A stretch of DNA of 64,000 nucleotides from Emticicia sp. C21 (lineage in GTDB: Bacteria; Bacteroidota; Bacteroidia; Cytophagales; Spirosomataceae), in NCBI RefSeq assembly GCF_003418935.1, contig NZ_QVMT01000001.1:248001-312000 (forward strand), read 5' to 3'. Positions 25,081-33,851 of this stretch are shown piece after piece; within the stretch, counting starts at the first letter, position 1; each line of letters begins with the position of its first letter. Position numbers and translations under genes: made by a program. The notes under the pieces were generated by a model, which was not told the DNA's origin, ran no database searches, and worked only from the letters and a program-made list of their open reading frames with translations.

Positions 25081-25821
25081 TCACAAATAAAATATACAAT
25101 AGACCATTCCTAAATTAAAGGCTGCATGACAAACGATTGCTCCTAGAATTGAACCCACATTTTTTCTGTAGCTATAGAACAAAAGACTTACCAAAAACAT
25201 ACTTAAAACCCATAGGAAAGTTGGGATAGTGAAGAAATGCCATTGCTTATTAATAAAAACCAATCCAAAATGTGAAATATGTGTAAGAGCAAAAGCAGTA
25301 CCATCAACCCACGATGCTTTTTTTTCACCTACTGATTGGGCAAAACTTGTATGAACAAGACCTCTAAAGAATAGTTCTTCGCCAATTGGGCTGAATATCA
25401 TGGCTGTTGTTGCCATAATGGCAAATAAAACTGCTTTATCTTTTTTGTTGATACCCCATGGTATATTATAAGATTTAGCAATGTATTGATACCAGTTTTT
25501 ATCGGTATTCCCATATAGCGTTTGTCCTATCCAATATAAAAGTAAGCTGGCAGCAAGCCCAGCAATAAAAGCAGCTAAAAGCCATGAGTATTTTTGGGGT
25601 TTGGTGAGTCCTATTACTTTTCGACCATATTTATTTATGAATATAAATGGCGCAATGGCCGAAATGATCATTATTAATCCTATATACTTGTAATTTGCAG
25701 TTGCATTGGCATGCAAAACCAATATAAAACGAGGGACACAGATAACAAAAATCAAGAAAAGCCCAAATTTCCAGTTAAAAGAGAAAAATTTATTCCAGAA
25801 TGGTTTCAATTCTTTTGTCAT
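25081..25821 (-). CDS. CPBP-family intramembrane metalloprotease
   Basis: The protein is 246 residues with about seven to eight membrane helices. It contains the CPBP (Abi) motifs: PIGEELFFRGLVH with the EExxxR glutamates, FALTHISH with the metal-binding histidine, and CHAAFNLG near the C-terminus (HxxxN). Family members (Rce1-like) cleave prenylated or bacteriocin-type substrates within the membrane. The gene ends 33 bases after the NhaA start region on the same strand, but no functional link is evident. Confidence 0.85.
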   Translation of the reverse strand: MTKELKPFWNKFFSFNWKFGLFLIFVICVPRFILVLHANATANYKYIGLIMIISAIAPFIFINKYGRKVIGLTKPQKYSWLLAAFIAGLAASLLLYWIGQTLYGNTDKNWYQYIAKSYNIPWGINKKDKAVLFAIMATTAMIFSPIGEELFFRGLVHTSFAQSVGEKKASWVDGTAFALTHISHFGLVFINKQWHFFTIPTFLWVLSMFLVSLLFYSYRKNVGSILGAIVCHAAFNLGMVYCIFYL

Positions 25822-25854
25822 AGTGTTTATAGGTAATAGATTTTTCAGGTTTAG

Positions 25855-27006
25855 TTACTCTGATAAGGCTATCTCTTTCTTCAAAGTTAATTTCAGAAAA
25901 AAATAGCCAATGATGCCTGCAACCAAGGAGGAGAGCAGAATTATAAATTTGGCATTATTGATAATGTTGACAGCGTCAAAAGCCAATAATGTAATAAATA
26001 TAGACATTGTAAAACCTATACCACCCAAAAAGCCTACACTGCCTAGAACTTTCCAGTCAAGATCATTGGGTAGTTTGCAGATATTGAGTTTTACTGCTAT
26101 AAAGGCTATCAGAAAAATACCCAAAGGTTTGCCTATAATCAGACCTGTTGCAATACCTAAGCTATAATTCCGGGATAGTATATCACCGATATTGCCACTA
26201 ATACTGATTGCGGTATTAGCCAATGCGAAAATGGGGAGTATTAAAAAAGCTACGGGTTTATGCAGAAAATGCTGCAAAACATAAGAAGTCGATTTTTCAT
26301 CGCCATTACCAAATGGTATAGCAAAGGCCACCAATACACCTGTAATAGTAGCATGTACGCCAGAATGAAGCATAAAATACCACATAGCTATGCCTCCAAT
26401 CAGATAAGGGATCAGGTTTCTTACTTTTAACCGATTCAATAATAATAAGAGAGCAAAAATGCCAAAAGCTATGAGCAAATTACTCCAAAGTAAGGTTTTG
26501 GTATAAAAAATAGCAATCACTAATATTGCCCCAAGATCATCAATAACAGCTAAAGCAGTCAGGAAAATTTTCAGTGAAGCAGGCACTCTATTGCTAAGCA
26601 ACGAAAGTACTCCTAAGGCAAAGGCAATATCAGTAGCCATCGGTATACCTGCTCCTGGTTGTGTTGCTGTACCCCAGTTAAAAAACAGATACAATAAGGC
26701 AGGTACAAGCATACCGCCCAATGCTCCGAAAATTGGTAATAAGGCATCTTTTAAATTAGAGAGTTCACCTAAATAAACTTCTCTTTCCAGTTCTAAGCCA
26801 ATCAGCAGGAAGAAGATAGTCATTAGTCCATCATTTATCCAATATTCTGTAGATTGCCCGGCTATTGGTGCATGCCATATATGCGCATAATTATCTGCAA
26901 AGCTTGAATTAGCTAAGAATAAAGAAATAATGGTACAGGCAATCAGGATAAGTCCCCCTGCTTTTTCGCTTTCAAAAAAATCTCTGAATAGTTGTGTCAG
27001 TTTCAT
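25855..27006 (-). CDS. nhaA: Na+/H+ antiporter NhaA
   Basis: The protein is 383 residues, matching the family. Recognisable segments are FFLLIGLELEREVYLGEL, PMATDIAFALGVLSLLSNRVPASLKIFL and TALAVIDDLGAILVIAIFYT, which contains the paired aspartates (DD) of the Na+/H+ site, plus GIGFTMSIFITLLAFD. About 11-12 membrane helices are evident. It exchanges protons for sodium across the inner membrane and supports salt and pH tolerance. Confidence 0.95.
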   Translation of the reverse strand: MKLTQLFRDFFESEKAGGLILIACTIISLFLANSSFADNYAHIWHAPIAGQSTEYWINDGLMTIFFLLIGLELEREVYLGELSNLKDALLPIFGALGGMLVPALLYLFFNWGTATQPGAGIPMATDIAFALGVLSLLSNRVPASLKIFLTALAVIDDLGAILVIAIFYTKTLLWSNLLIAFGIFALLLLLNRLKVRNLIPYLIGGIAMWYFMLHSGVHATITGVLVAFAIPFGNGDEKSTSYVLQHFLHKPVAFLILPIFALANTAISISGNIGDILSRNYSLGIATGLIIGKPLGIFLIAFIAVKLNICKLPNDLDWKVLGSVGFLGGIGFTMSIFITLLAFDAVNIINNAKFIILLSSLVAGIIGYFFLKLTLKKEIALSE

Positions 27007-27226
27007 ACTTTAGCTGCTTTTCTTGCTGCGAAAGTAGGAATTTATTTTTATATACGAAGAAAGCAAAATGAAGATATTGAATCATAAAATTATTTCGCTT
27101 AACATAGTATTGTCAACGTAAATCTGTGAAACATTCTACATATAAACCAAAATATTTAGGTTTGTTCCAATCTTAATAGAGTTCTTTTCTTTCTCCTTTT
27201 TCTAGTCTCCTGGCTCTGTATGCTAA

Positions 27227-27622
27227 TTAATTCTGCCTCTCACCAATACAATAGCATAAGCCATCAGGGGCCACTATAAAGAAAACTTTCCATGAGGTTG
27301 TGCCATGTCGCTGCAAACTGAAATCTGGGTCTACTTTGCTAAAGCCATTGGCCTTCAGTTCTTCAAAAGCATCTTCTACATCGTTTACTTCAAAGAAACA
27401 GCCATCCTGAGTCGGGTCGCCTCCATTTTCTACTAAACCTATTTCTATATCATTTCTTTTTAATACTACTGATTTATGAGGAGAATTACTTTGAGATGTT
27501 CTCTTAAAACCCAATATATTTTCATAAAATGGAAGTGCGAAATCTACATCTTCAACTGGTAGATTCATACTATCCTGCTGATAGGGCCATGCGTTTTTAT
27601 AGATTACTTTGGAGGTTTTCAT
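27227..27622 (-). CDS. VOC-family (glyoxalase-like) protein
   Basis: The protein is 131 residues. It has the VOC strands MNLPVEDVDFALPFYENILGF and CFFEVNDVEDAFEELKANGF, then an end with IVAPDGLCYCIGE. These metal-dependent domains act as dioxygenases, isomerases or resistance proteins; the specific substrate is not apparent. It follows a membrane protein gene on the same strand by 65 bases. Confidence 0.75.
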   Translation of the reverse strand: MKTSKVIYKNAWPYQQDSMNLPVEDVDFALPFYENILGFKRTSQSNSPHKSVVLKRNDIEIGLVENGGDPTQDGCFFEVNDVEDAFEELKANGFSKVDPDFSLQRHGTTSWKVFFIVAPDGLCYCIGERQN

Positions 27623-27687
27623 ATTTTTATGGTTATATGCAGAAAGGAGAAAATAAGTATTTTAAATATTCAGAGCATCATTAACAA

Positions 27688-28332
27688 CTAATTCTGCTCT
27701 GTGCGCTTTGCCCAAATCATGATCAATGCTACCAATACTAACCAGCTCACTAAACTAAAAATAAAGATTCTAAAGCCCAAAACACTGATAAAATTGAAGT
27801 TTGTAAAAATACCAATCATGCCGAAAGCAATGATAATAAAGCCATAATAGCCTATCCATTTGGGTAAAAGCGTTTTAGTTACAATTATTAAAGACCATAT
27901 ACCAATGGCGAAAACACAAGCAGCAATGAAAATATAATCCATAGCAGCATTCATATATCTGCCATAGCCTAAGATGGTTTTCAGTACTGCCTCGTCAACG
28001 CCTGACTTATAATATCTTTCTACAAAATAAGGTAACACTATACCGTTTATAGAGGCCGCTATCATGGCAGCGATTAACCCTGAGCAAAAAACGAAGAAAG
28101 AAAGCATTGAAACTCTGCCTGATGTTTGCAAGTGTACGGTTAATCCCCAGCTGCCAAATCCTATAAAAGGTAAGCAAAAAATAGCCATCGAGTGCGAGAA
28201 TATAATAGTTTCTTTAATATGAGTGATATGCTCCATGCTTCCACCACTAGGGTGTAATATCATGGTGATGGTAGCTAATAACGAGCCAACTAAAAGGCAT
28301 AAAGCAGTAGTTTTTCTGAATTGAGGTTCCAT
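27688..28332 (-). CDS. Uncharacterised integral membrane protein
   Basis: The protein is 214 residues with six hydrophobic helices (about 8-25, 45-65, 72-95, 125-150, 160-180, 188-208) and few charges between them. No catalytic motif is recognisable. It lies directly downstream of the Crp/Fnr regulator gene (84 bases) on the same strand and may be co-transcribed with it. Confidence 0.55.
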   Translation of the reverse strand: MEPQFRKTTALCLLVGSLLATITMILHPSGGSMEHITHIKETIIFSHSMAIFCLPFIGFGSWGLTVHLQTSGRVSMLSFFVFCSGLIAAMIAASINGIVLPYFVERYYKSGVDEAVLKTILGYGRYMNAAMDYIFIAACVFAIGIWSLIIVTKTLLPKWIGYYGFIIIAFGMIGIFTNFNFISVLGFRIFIFSLVSWLVLVALIMIWAKRTEQN

Positions 28333-28415
28333 ATGATTGTTTGTCCGGGATAAGTCACAAAAATGATTTATCTCAATAAAACCATCACTTGATTCAAATC
28401 AAGAAATGTAAATTA

Positions 28416-28961
28416 TTAATAGATTCCTCGCACTCTGCTTAAAGTTTCAGGAGTAATTTTTAGATAGGAAGCTATCATTTTCAACGGAAATTCCTGAAGT
28501 AATTGAGGCTTTGTTTCAACGAGATAGTTGTATTTTTGTAGCGGTGTGAGAGAATTATCAAAGTAGTGCATGCGAGCCATGCTTTGTTCCATCAATTTAC
28601 CTAATTGAAAAAAGGCGGGTGATACTTCGATAAGATGATGTATTTTATGGATAGTAAGTTCTAAAACCTCGCAATCAGTATAAGCCTTCATTTGTGTAGT
28701 AGAAGGCTTCTGTCCGACAAAGCTCGCGTAGTTCATTATCCAGTCGCTTTGAATATAAAAATCAATGACATTCTCTTCAATATCATTAACAGAGAATTGA
28801 TAAACCGCCCCCGATACCAAAAGAAAAACCGATTGACAGATAGCACCCTCGGTCAATAACAACTCATTCTTTTTAAACTGTTTTCGTACCAACAGCTTTT
28901 CAAGTGTGGCAATATCTTCAGCCGTGAATCTTCCTATTTTCTTTAATGATGCCTGAAGCAT
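28416..28961 (-). CDS. Crp/Fnr-family transcriptional regulator
   Basis: The protein is 181 residues. An N-terminal cyclic nucleotide-binding-like domain (about 15-115; RKQFKKNELLLTEGAICQSVFLLVSGAV) precedes a helix-turn-helix ending PLKMIASYLKITPETLSRVR. This matches the short Bacteroidota Crp/Fnr regulators that lack cysteines for an iron-sulfur cluster. The signal is unknown. A 28-base element shared with the region upstream of the CDF gene lies 13-40 bases before its ATG. Confidence 0.85.
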   Translation of the reverse strand: MLQASLKKIGRFTAEDIATLEKLLVRKQFKKNELLLTEGAICQSVFLLVSGAVYQFSVNDIEENVIDFYIQSDWIMNYASFVGQKPSTTQMKAYTDCEVLELTIHKIHHLIEVSPAFFQLGKLMEQSMARMHYFDNSLTPLQKYNYLVETKPQLLQEFPLKMIASYLKITPETLSRVRGIY

Positions 28962-28973
28962 GGTCTTGAATGT

Positions 28974-29001
28974 CGATTGTCAGTTGCGGAATATCGAATT
29001 T
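28974..29001 (-). promoter_or_regulatory. 28-base shared element upstream of the Crp/Fnr gene
   Basis: CGATTGTCAGTTGCGGAATA and the following TCGAATTT match 30085-30112 at about 23 of 28 positions. The core GTTGCrGAATrTCGAAT is almost identical in the two places. Both lie upstream of minus-strand genes (crp/fnr and CDF). Confidence 0.45.
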
Positions 29002-29122
29002 GTTGTTAACAGCAAATTGGAATTTTCAAAGTGTCTATATCTATACATAGGGATATTGAAGCGATTGTACATATATAAAACAGGATTATTGATTCTCTCT
29101 GCCTCCCCTCCTAGCCAAATAC

Positions 29123-29998
29123 TTATTCATGTGGCTCTACATGTATCAGTATCTGCTCTAATTCCGGCATTTGGGTTTGTAGATAATCTTTTAGGTTATG
29201 CGCTACCGTATGGCCATCTTTTACAGTCATATTGGCATCAACTACAATATGCAAATCTACATGAAATTTCATACCAGCCTTTCTCACAAAACACTTTTCG
29301 GTATCAATCACGCCTTTTACTTCTAAAGACTTCTCTCTGATAGTATCTATTACATGATCATAGAGATTTTCATCCATAATTTCGCTTAGAGCCGGGCGAA
29401 AAATCAGGTAGCAATTGTAGAGGATAAATCCTGAGGCAAACAAAGCTGCCCAATCATCAGCTGACTCATATCCTTTACCTAAAATTAAAGCGATTGAGAT
29501 ACCAATAAATGCCGCTACAGAAGTGATTGCATCGCTCCGGTGGTGCCAGGCATCGGCTTTTAAAGATGAACTATTTGTTTCTTTACTTCTTCTGATAACA
29601 ATCTGATAAGAAGCTTCTTTCCAGATTATTATTACTCCTAGTACTATTAAGGTCCAGGTTCGGGGAAGTTCATGAGGGGTTCTGATTTTTTTAATACTTT
29701 CATACGCTATCAAGGTAGCTGAAATAATCAGAAAACCTACTACCAGAAAGGTAATCAATGGCTCGATGCGTCCATGCCCGTAAGGATGATTCTTATCAGC
29801 GGGACGGCTGGCATACTTTATTCCAAGAAGTACAAAAAGAGACGCAAAAATATCAGTGGTTGATTCGATGGCATCGGCAATCAGGGCATAAGAATTACCA
29901 AAAAACCCAGCTAGCCATTTAGTAACAGCTAAGCCTATATTGCCAAAAATACTAAAGTAGGTAGCTTTTAATGCTTTTTCTTCGGGAGTATTTGCCAT
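29123..29998 (-). CDS. Cation diffusion facilitator (CDF) metal exporter
   Basis: The protein is 291 residues with six membrane helices and a cytoplasmic C-terminal domain. The metal site is visible: ALIADAIESTTDIFASL in helix 2, HPYGHGRIEPL in the loop, and KADAWHHRSDAITS in helix 5. The C-terminal domain (VIDTEKCFVRKAGMKFHVDLHIVVDANMTVKDGH) is the ferredoxin-like regulatory domain. It exports Zn, Co, Cd, Fe or Mn using proton exchange; specificity is not determined. Confidence 0.9.
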   Translation of the reverse strand: MANTPEEKALKATYFSIFGNIGLAVTKWLAGFFGNSYALIADAIESTTDIFASLFVLLGIKYASRPADKNHPYGHGRIEPLITFLVVGFLIISATLIAYESIKKIRTPHELPRTWTLIVLGVIIIWKEASYQIVIRRSKETNSSSLKADAWHHRSDAITSVAAFIGISIALILGKGYESADDWAALFASGFILYNCYLIFRPALSEIMDENLYDHVIDTIREKSLEVKGVIDTEKCFVRKAGMKFHVDLHIVVDANMTVKDGHTVAHNLKDYLQTQMPELEQILIHVEPHE

Positions 29999-30084
29999 CT
30001 AAAAGAGGTTATTGCTGAATCGCTTCTAATTTCAGAGCAATTGTCAATACTCCTGTAAAGGTAGAACAAATGATTTAATATTGT

Positions 30085-30147
30085 CGATTTTCGGTTGCAG
30101 AATGTCGAATATGGTTTTAAATTCAACATTCTGCAACGTTCGAAAAT
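30085..30147. promoter_or_regulatory. Palindrome made of two opposed copies of the shared element
   Basis: GTTGCAGAATGTCGAAT (30094-30110) faces ATTCAACATTCTGCAAC (30121-30137), which is its complement except for one base, and the outer CGATTTTCG arms also pair with CGAAAAT after a 3-base offset. It lies between the response regulator and CDF genes, so it could be an operator for the CDF promoter or the end of the regulator transcript. Confidence 0.5.
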
Positions 30148-30171
30148 AGTACTTATGTTCGCTTTTAAAAT

Positions 30172-30843
30172 TTATCTCAACACATACCCCATTCCAAATA
30201 CGGTATGAATTAATTTTCTCTCAAAATTCTTATCAATTTTCTTTCTCAGATAATTAATATAGACCTCAACATAGTTTGTTCTCCTATCAAAATCAACATC
30301 CCATACTTTTTCGGCTATCTGTGCCTTTGAAAGTACTCTTCCCTGATTCCTCAAGAAATATTCCAATAATTTAAACTCTTGTGCCGTCAATTCTATAACC
30401 TCATTGCCTCTTTTAACGCACTTAGTATCTAGATTTGCCTCTAAATCTTCAAACTTCAATACATCGTGGGTCATTTGTACCTCTGAGCTACGCTTAATGA
30501 GTGAGCGTATCCTTGCCAGTAATTCTAAAAAACTAAAAGGCTTAACCAGATACTGATCGGCTCCAGCATCAAATCCGGCTACTCTGTCGTTTGTGTCTCC
30601 CATAGCTGAAAGTATGAGAATCGGTGCTTTTATACCTGCTTCTCTCAACTCACGAATGAGCATGTGACCATTTATGCCAGGTAGTATAATATCAGTAATA
30701 ATAACAGCGTATTTATTGCGTAAGGCTAATTGCTTGCCTATTAAGCCATCATAGGCTATATCAACTTCATAAAAATTCTCTTCAAGACCTTGCTTAACTA
30801 ACTGTACGGTCTTGAAGTCATCTTCAATCAATAATAATCTCAT
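30172..30843 (-). CDS. OmpR/PhoB-family response regulator (orphan)
   Basis: The protein is 223 residues. The receiver domain has acidic residues E7-D8-D9, the phosphorylation site D51 (VIITDIILPGING) and the lysine in LVKPFSFLELLARI. The C-terminal winged helix ends with RRTNYVEVYINYLRKKI and FGMGYVLR. No histidine kinase is encoded next to it. The CDF gene on the same strand downstream is a plausible target, as related regulators often control metal efflux, but this is inference. Confidence 0.9.
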   Translation of the reverse strand: MRLLLIEDDFKTVQLVKQGLEENFYEVDIAYDGLIGKQLALRNKYAVIITDIILPGINGHMLIRELREAGIKAPILILSAMGDTNDRVAGFDAGADQYLVKPFSFLELLARIRSLIKRSSEVQMTHDVLKFEDLEANLDTKCVKRGNEVIELTAQEFKLLEYFLRNQGRVLSKAQIAEKVWDVDFDRRTNYVEVYINYLRKKIDKNFERKLIHTVFGMGYVLR

Positions 30844-31191
30844 GGGAAAATAACTCCTCTAATAAAAATCTAATAATTTATTAAGCGATTTCTAATAACT
30901 GTGATAGAAATTTGTTTACAGGTAATCAATACAACTTATTATCATATAAGCCTGGTCAGATAGTAGCTTATAATAAGTCGATGATATAATCTTATTAGCC
31001 GGAGTTTCTTTTTTACTTGTGAAGTCGTTTTACAGCAAAAAAATAATTCTATACAGCAAATATAAGAACCAAATTTTAATTCGAAAGCTTTTTTGAGATT
31101 TTCTGAACTACTTTTGGCGAAAGTTCAAAACAAAAAATTTATCCTTCGGTAGGATAAATAATAATTACATCTCTAACCACTAAAACGTTGA
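30844..31191. other. Gene-free stretch upstream of the response regulator
   Basis: These 348 AT-rich bases show no frame of note and no tRNA-like structure. They should include the regulator's promoter but no TAnnTTTG element close to its ATG was found. Confidence 0.3.
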
Positions 31192-31253
31192 TGCTTAGCT
31201 ATTTATTGAGTGCTTTAATAAAAATATTAAAGCACTCAATAAATAGCTAAGCA
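31192..31253. repeat. Perfect 29-bp hairpin directly after the glycosyltransferase stop codon
   Basis: 31192-31220 is exactly complementary to 31225-31253 around a 4-base AAAA loop; the arm begins TGCTTAGCTATTTATTGAGT. The element abuts the TAG (31256-31254) of the minus-strand glycosyltransferase gene. The stem is far longer than a normal terminator and is not followed by a long T run, so a MITE-like element or RNase III target is also possible. Confidence 0.7.
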
Positions 31254-32429
31254 CTAGGCAATGATGTGTGTTTTGATGAGATGGCGCATTTGTTGCCAGG
31301 TCACATCCCATGAATGGGTTTTAAGAAATTCATCTATGGTTTTCTTCCACTCTTTGCGTTTGTCGTAAGAAAGAACCTCTTCAATAGCGGCTTCAAATTC
31401 AAACACATTGCTCGCTGTATTTACTAATCCCATTTCTTCATAAGGGCTGATAATATCAGGCACCAGTGTAGACACTATAGGTTTAAATGCCGCTAGATAC
31501 TCAGGGGTTCTGGTTGGTACATGTGCCTGTGTTGCTTTCTCAGTCGATACAAGCAATAGCGCAGCATTCCAGCCACTGATATAAGAGGGTAATTCCTGAT
31601 ACGATTTTTCGCCCAGATAATGAATATTTTCAGCTTTTGGCAGCGTGTCTTCATCAATACCAATGACTGGTCCTATTAAAACAAATTGCCAGTCAGGTCG
31701 ACGAGCCGAAAGTGCTCTAAGAAGCTCTAAATCGAAACATTCATCAATGGCTCCATATAAACCAAGTCTTGGATGTAAAATTTCTTCCTGATCTGCTGGC
31801 TCTGGTAATTCCAAACGAGCCTGAATAAAATGCTCTTTGTCAATACTACTCGGGAAATTATAGACCTGCGGATGCCAGTTACGTTTGGCTTCGAATAGTG
31901 TTTTACCATTGGTAAATACCAAATCGCTTTGGGAGATTAATTCATTTTCTATATCTGTTAAAGCTGGCTGTGTGGTTCTTATCGGCGTTACACAATCATA
32001 CACTACCACTCTCGGATATAAATCAGTAGTATAATGGTTACTAACAGGTGTGTAATACCATGTACCATAATTTTCAATGCTATACTCATAACATAGTTTG
32101 GCTAGCAAATTCTGCATAGCTTTTTCTGCGTCGTTTCTCGATAAGTCCTGAGGCAATTTCGGACTTACCACAAACAGATTCTTATGCTTTTTCAGTTCTT
32201 TTACATCCATGTCCGGCTCTGAAACATTCTGTTCAAATTCAGGTTCCTGAATATAAAAAACCCGCCATTTCTTAGCGGCATAGCTCATCAGATGTTGAGG
32301 CCGTTGAAAGACAGACTCCCATTTGAAGGGTGCAAAACAAAGTAATGTATCAATATTATCTTCCTCGTGAATTTCTACAATTTGTTTATCATGTGGAAAC
32401 GAGTATTCTCCGGTGTCGAAACTTTTCAT
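31254..32429 (-). CDS. Glycosyltransferase (GT4-like)
   Basis: The protein is 391 residues without signal or membrane segments. An N-terminal segment (CFAPFKWESVFQRPQHLMS) is typical of the glycosyltransferases sometimes called TuaH-like. The C-terminal Rossmann-type half has RLGLYGAIDECFDLELLRAL, WQFVLIGPVIG, IHYLGEKSYQELPSYISGWNAALLL and a PTRTPEYLAAFKPIVST nucleotide-sugar loop. It probably transfers a sugar in the cytosol for an exported polysaccharide; no other pathway genes are adjacent. Confidence 0.7.
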   Translation of the reverse strand: MKSFDTGEYSFPHDKQIVEIHEEDNIDTLLCFAPFKWESVFQRPQHLMSYAAKKWRVFYIQEPEFEQNVSEPDMDVKELKKHKNLFVVSPKLPQDLSRNDAEKAMQNLLAKLCYEYSIENYGTWYYTPVSNHYTTDLYPRVVVYDCVTPIRTTQPALTDIENELISQSDLVFTNGKTLFEAKRNWHPQVYNFPSSIDKEHFIQARLELPEPADQEEILHPRLGLYGAIDECFDLELLRALSARRPDWQFVLIGPVIGIDEDTLPKAENIHYLGEKSYQELPSYISGWNAALLLVSTEKATQAHVPTRTPEYLAAFKPIVSTLVPDIISPYEEMGLVNTASNVFEFEAAIEEVLSYDKRKEWKKTIDEFLKTHSWDVTWQQMRHLIKTHIIA

Positions 32430-32819
32430 GATTTTACTGTTTAAGTCTTAGCGAAAGTTTAAATAAATGTTCCTCTATCTATTGAGGCAAATTACTCGTG
32501 TTTAAGAGTTATACTTTATTTTGATGGGGAATATCAATGAAATGTTGGGGTTTAAAATACCCATCAATAAACAATTCAGGATGATGATAGATAGCTTAGC
32601 TGGTAAAGCGGCTTAAGCAGCCCATTTTAACTTAGAAAACTGTAAAGCAGTCTCAATCAGATAAAATATCATTAATGGACATCTCTTTAATAAGCTTTTA
32701 TAGGTTTCTATTCATGTCTCCGACCGCTCAGTAAATTATGGCATAGGTTTTGTCAGGATATGACTGTGAGTAGGCAATAATATATTTTAAACGCTGTTAT
32801 CATTAAAATTATTAAAATC
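32430..32819. other. Intergenic stretch between divergent genes
   Basis: These 390 bases carry no convincing frame and should hold the divergent promoters of the glycosyltransferase and the small coiled-coil gene. No strong TAnnTTTG element with a -33 TTG was recognised. Confidence 0.3.
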
Positions 32820-33017
32820 ATGACAACACAACTTAACGAAATAAAAAAAATACGGGAAGAAGCGCATCTCCAACTCATCAAAACCAAAGCTTTAGTTCTT
32901 GAGGCACAGGTTCAGATAATAAAGATGAAAGCATCTGCTCTGAAAGCCCGGGTACAGGCGCTTAAAAATCTGGCATTAATCGGGCATATAGATTTTCAGA
33001 CAACTAATAATATCTGA
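32820..33017 (+). CDS. Small coiled-coil protein (hypothetical)
   Basis: The protein is 65 residues. The ATG opens an amphipathic helix with repeating KIREEAHLQLIKTKALV and LEAQVQIIKMKASALKARVQ, rich in A, L, K and Q. No family is recognised. Support comes from its coherent composition and a position opposite the YciF-like gene with a shared terminator between them. It could be a stress-related small protein, but coding status is moderate. Confidence 0.4.
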   Translation: MTTQLNEIKKIREEAHLQLIKTKALVLEAQVQIIKMKASALKARVQALKNLALIGHIDFQTTNNI

Positions 33018-33018
33018 T

Positions 33019-33048
33019 AAAAAAAATAAGCTTTGCATTACGCAAAGC
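33019..33048 (-). terminator. Terminator of the YciF-like gene
   Basis: GCTTTGC (33030-33036), loop ATTAC, GCAAAGC (33042-33048); on the minus strand a run of T follows (A run at 33019-33026). It also falls at the end of the convergent small gene. Confidence 0.75.
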
Positions 33049-33090
33049 CCATTTCAAATAAACAAACTTTTACTTCTTTCTTTCTTATCT

Positions 33091-33612
33091 TTATTCCTGA
33101 GCGGCTTCTTCATTAATATGAGACTCTGCCAGGTCTGTTAATTTTTTATCTGCTGCTCCTTCTTCATCAAGAATCTCTTGCAGTACATCGGCCGCATCGT
33201 TGTGACCAAGCATTCGTGCCAATGTTCTTAACGTACCATAAGAAGCTATTTCATAATGCTCCACCTTTTGCGCAGCCATAATCAAGCCGCAATCGCGAAC
33301 TACTGTTCCCTTATCTGTAGATTCTATTACTTCTTCTCCTTCTTTTATCAGGCCTTCCATAGCCGGACAAACTTTGGCTTGAGCTTTTTCACCTATAATT
33401 TCAAATACTTCTTCTACTTTTTCCACGTGGCCTTCTGTCTCACTCAGATGCATTTCAAAGGCGTCTCTTAAATCTTCAGATGTGGCTGCTTTGGCTAATT
33501 TAGGCAGCGCTTTTGTTAAATTTTTTTCTGCCCAATAGATGTCTTTGAGGCCATCTACAAATAATTCTTTTAGTTTTTCACCTTCTTGCTCTGAAGTTGT
33601 GTAATTTCTCAT
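33091..33612 (-). CDS. YciE/YciF-family (DUF892) ferritin-like protein
   Basis: The protein is 173 residues. The pattern LKELFVDGLKDIYWAEKNLTKALPKLAKAATSEDLRDAF, with HLSETEGHVEKVEEVFEIIG and later AAQKVEHYEIASYGTLRTLA, matches the DUF892 family, with the glutamates and histidines of a di-iron four-helix bundle. In enterobacteria yciE/yciF are general stress genes. Neighbouring DUF6766, SDR and amylase genes fit a stress-response cluster. Confidence 0.9.
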   Translation of the reverse strand: MRNYTTSEQEGEKLKELFVDGLKDIYWAEKNLTKALPKLAKAATSEDLRDAFEMHLSETEGHVEKVEEVFEIIGEKAQAKVCPAMEGLIKEGEEVIESTDKGTVVRDCGLIMAAQKVEHYEIASYGTLRTLARMLGHNDAADVLQEILDEEGAADKKLTDLAESHINEEAAQE

Positions 33613-33851
33613 GACAGTCTGGTTGTTTTAATTTTAAAAATAAAAAGAGGAATTGCCTAAAAACGCTAAAAAATTATACCACCCCAAAACGGAAACCAAA
33701 TAGTAAGTTTTGAGCATTGCGTTACCTGAAAATCAAAAGAGTGAGGTGAAGAAATGTGGCAAAAAAGTAACAGAGAAATCTAAGCAATACAACAAGCATT
33801 ACTTTATTACTCTGCACAATTGCTATACCTCCATTTATCATCTGGTTCAGT

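Noticed and set aside
24867-25118. 83-residue plus-strand frame
   Set aside because: No recognisable protein features, it overlaps the end of the CPBP gene, and adjacent frames look equally good.
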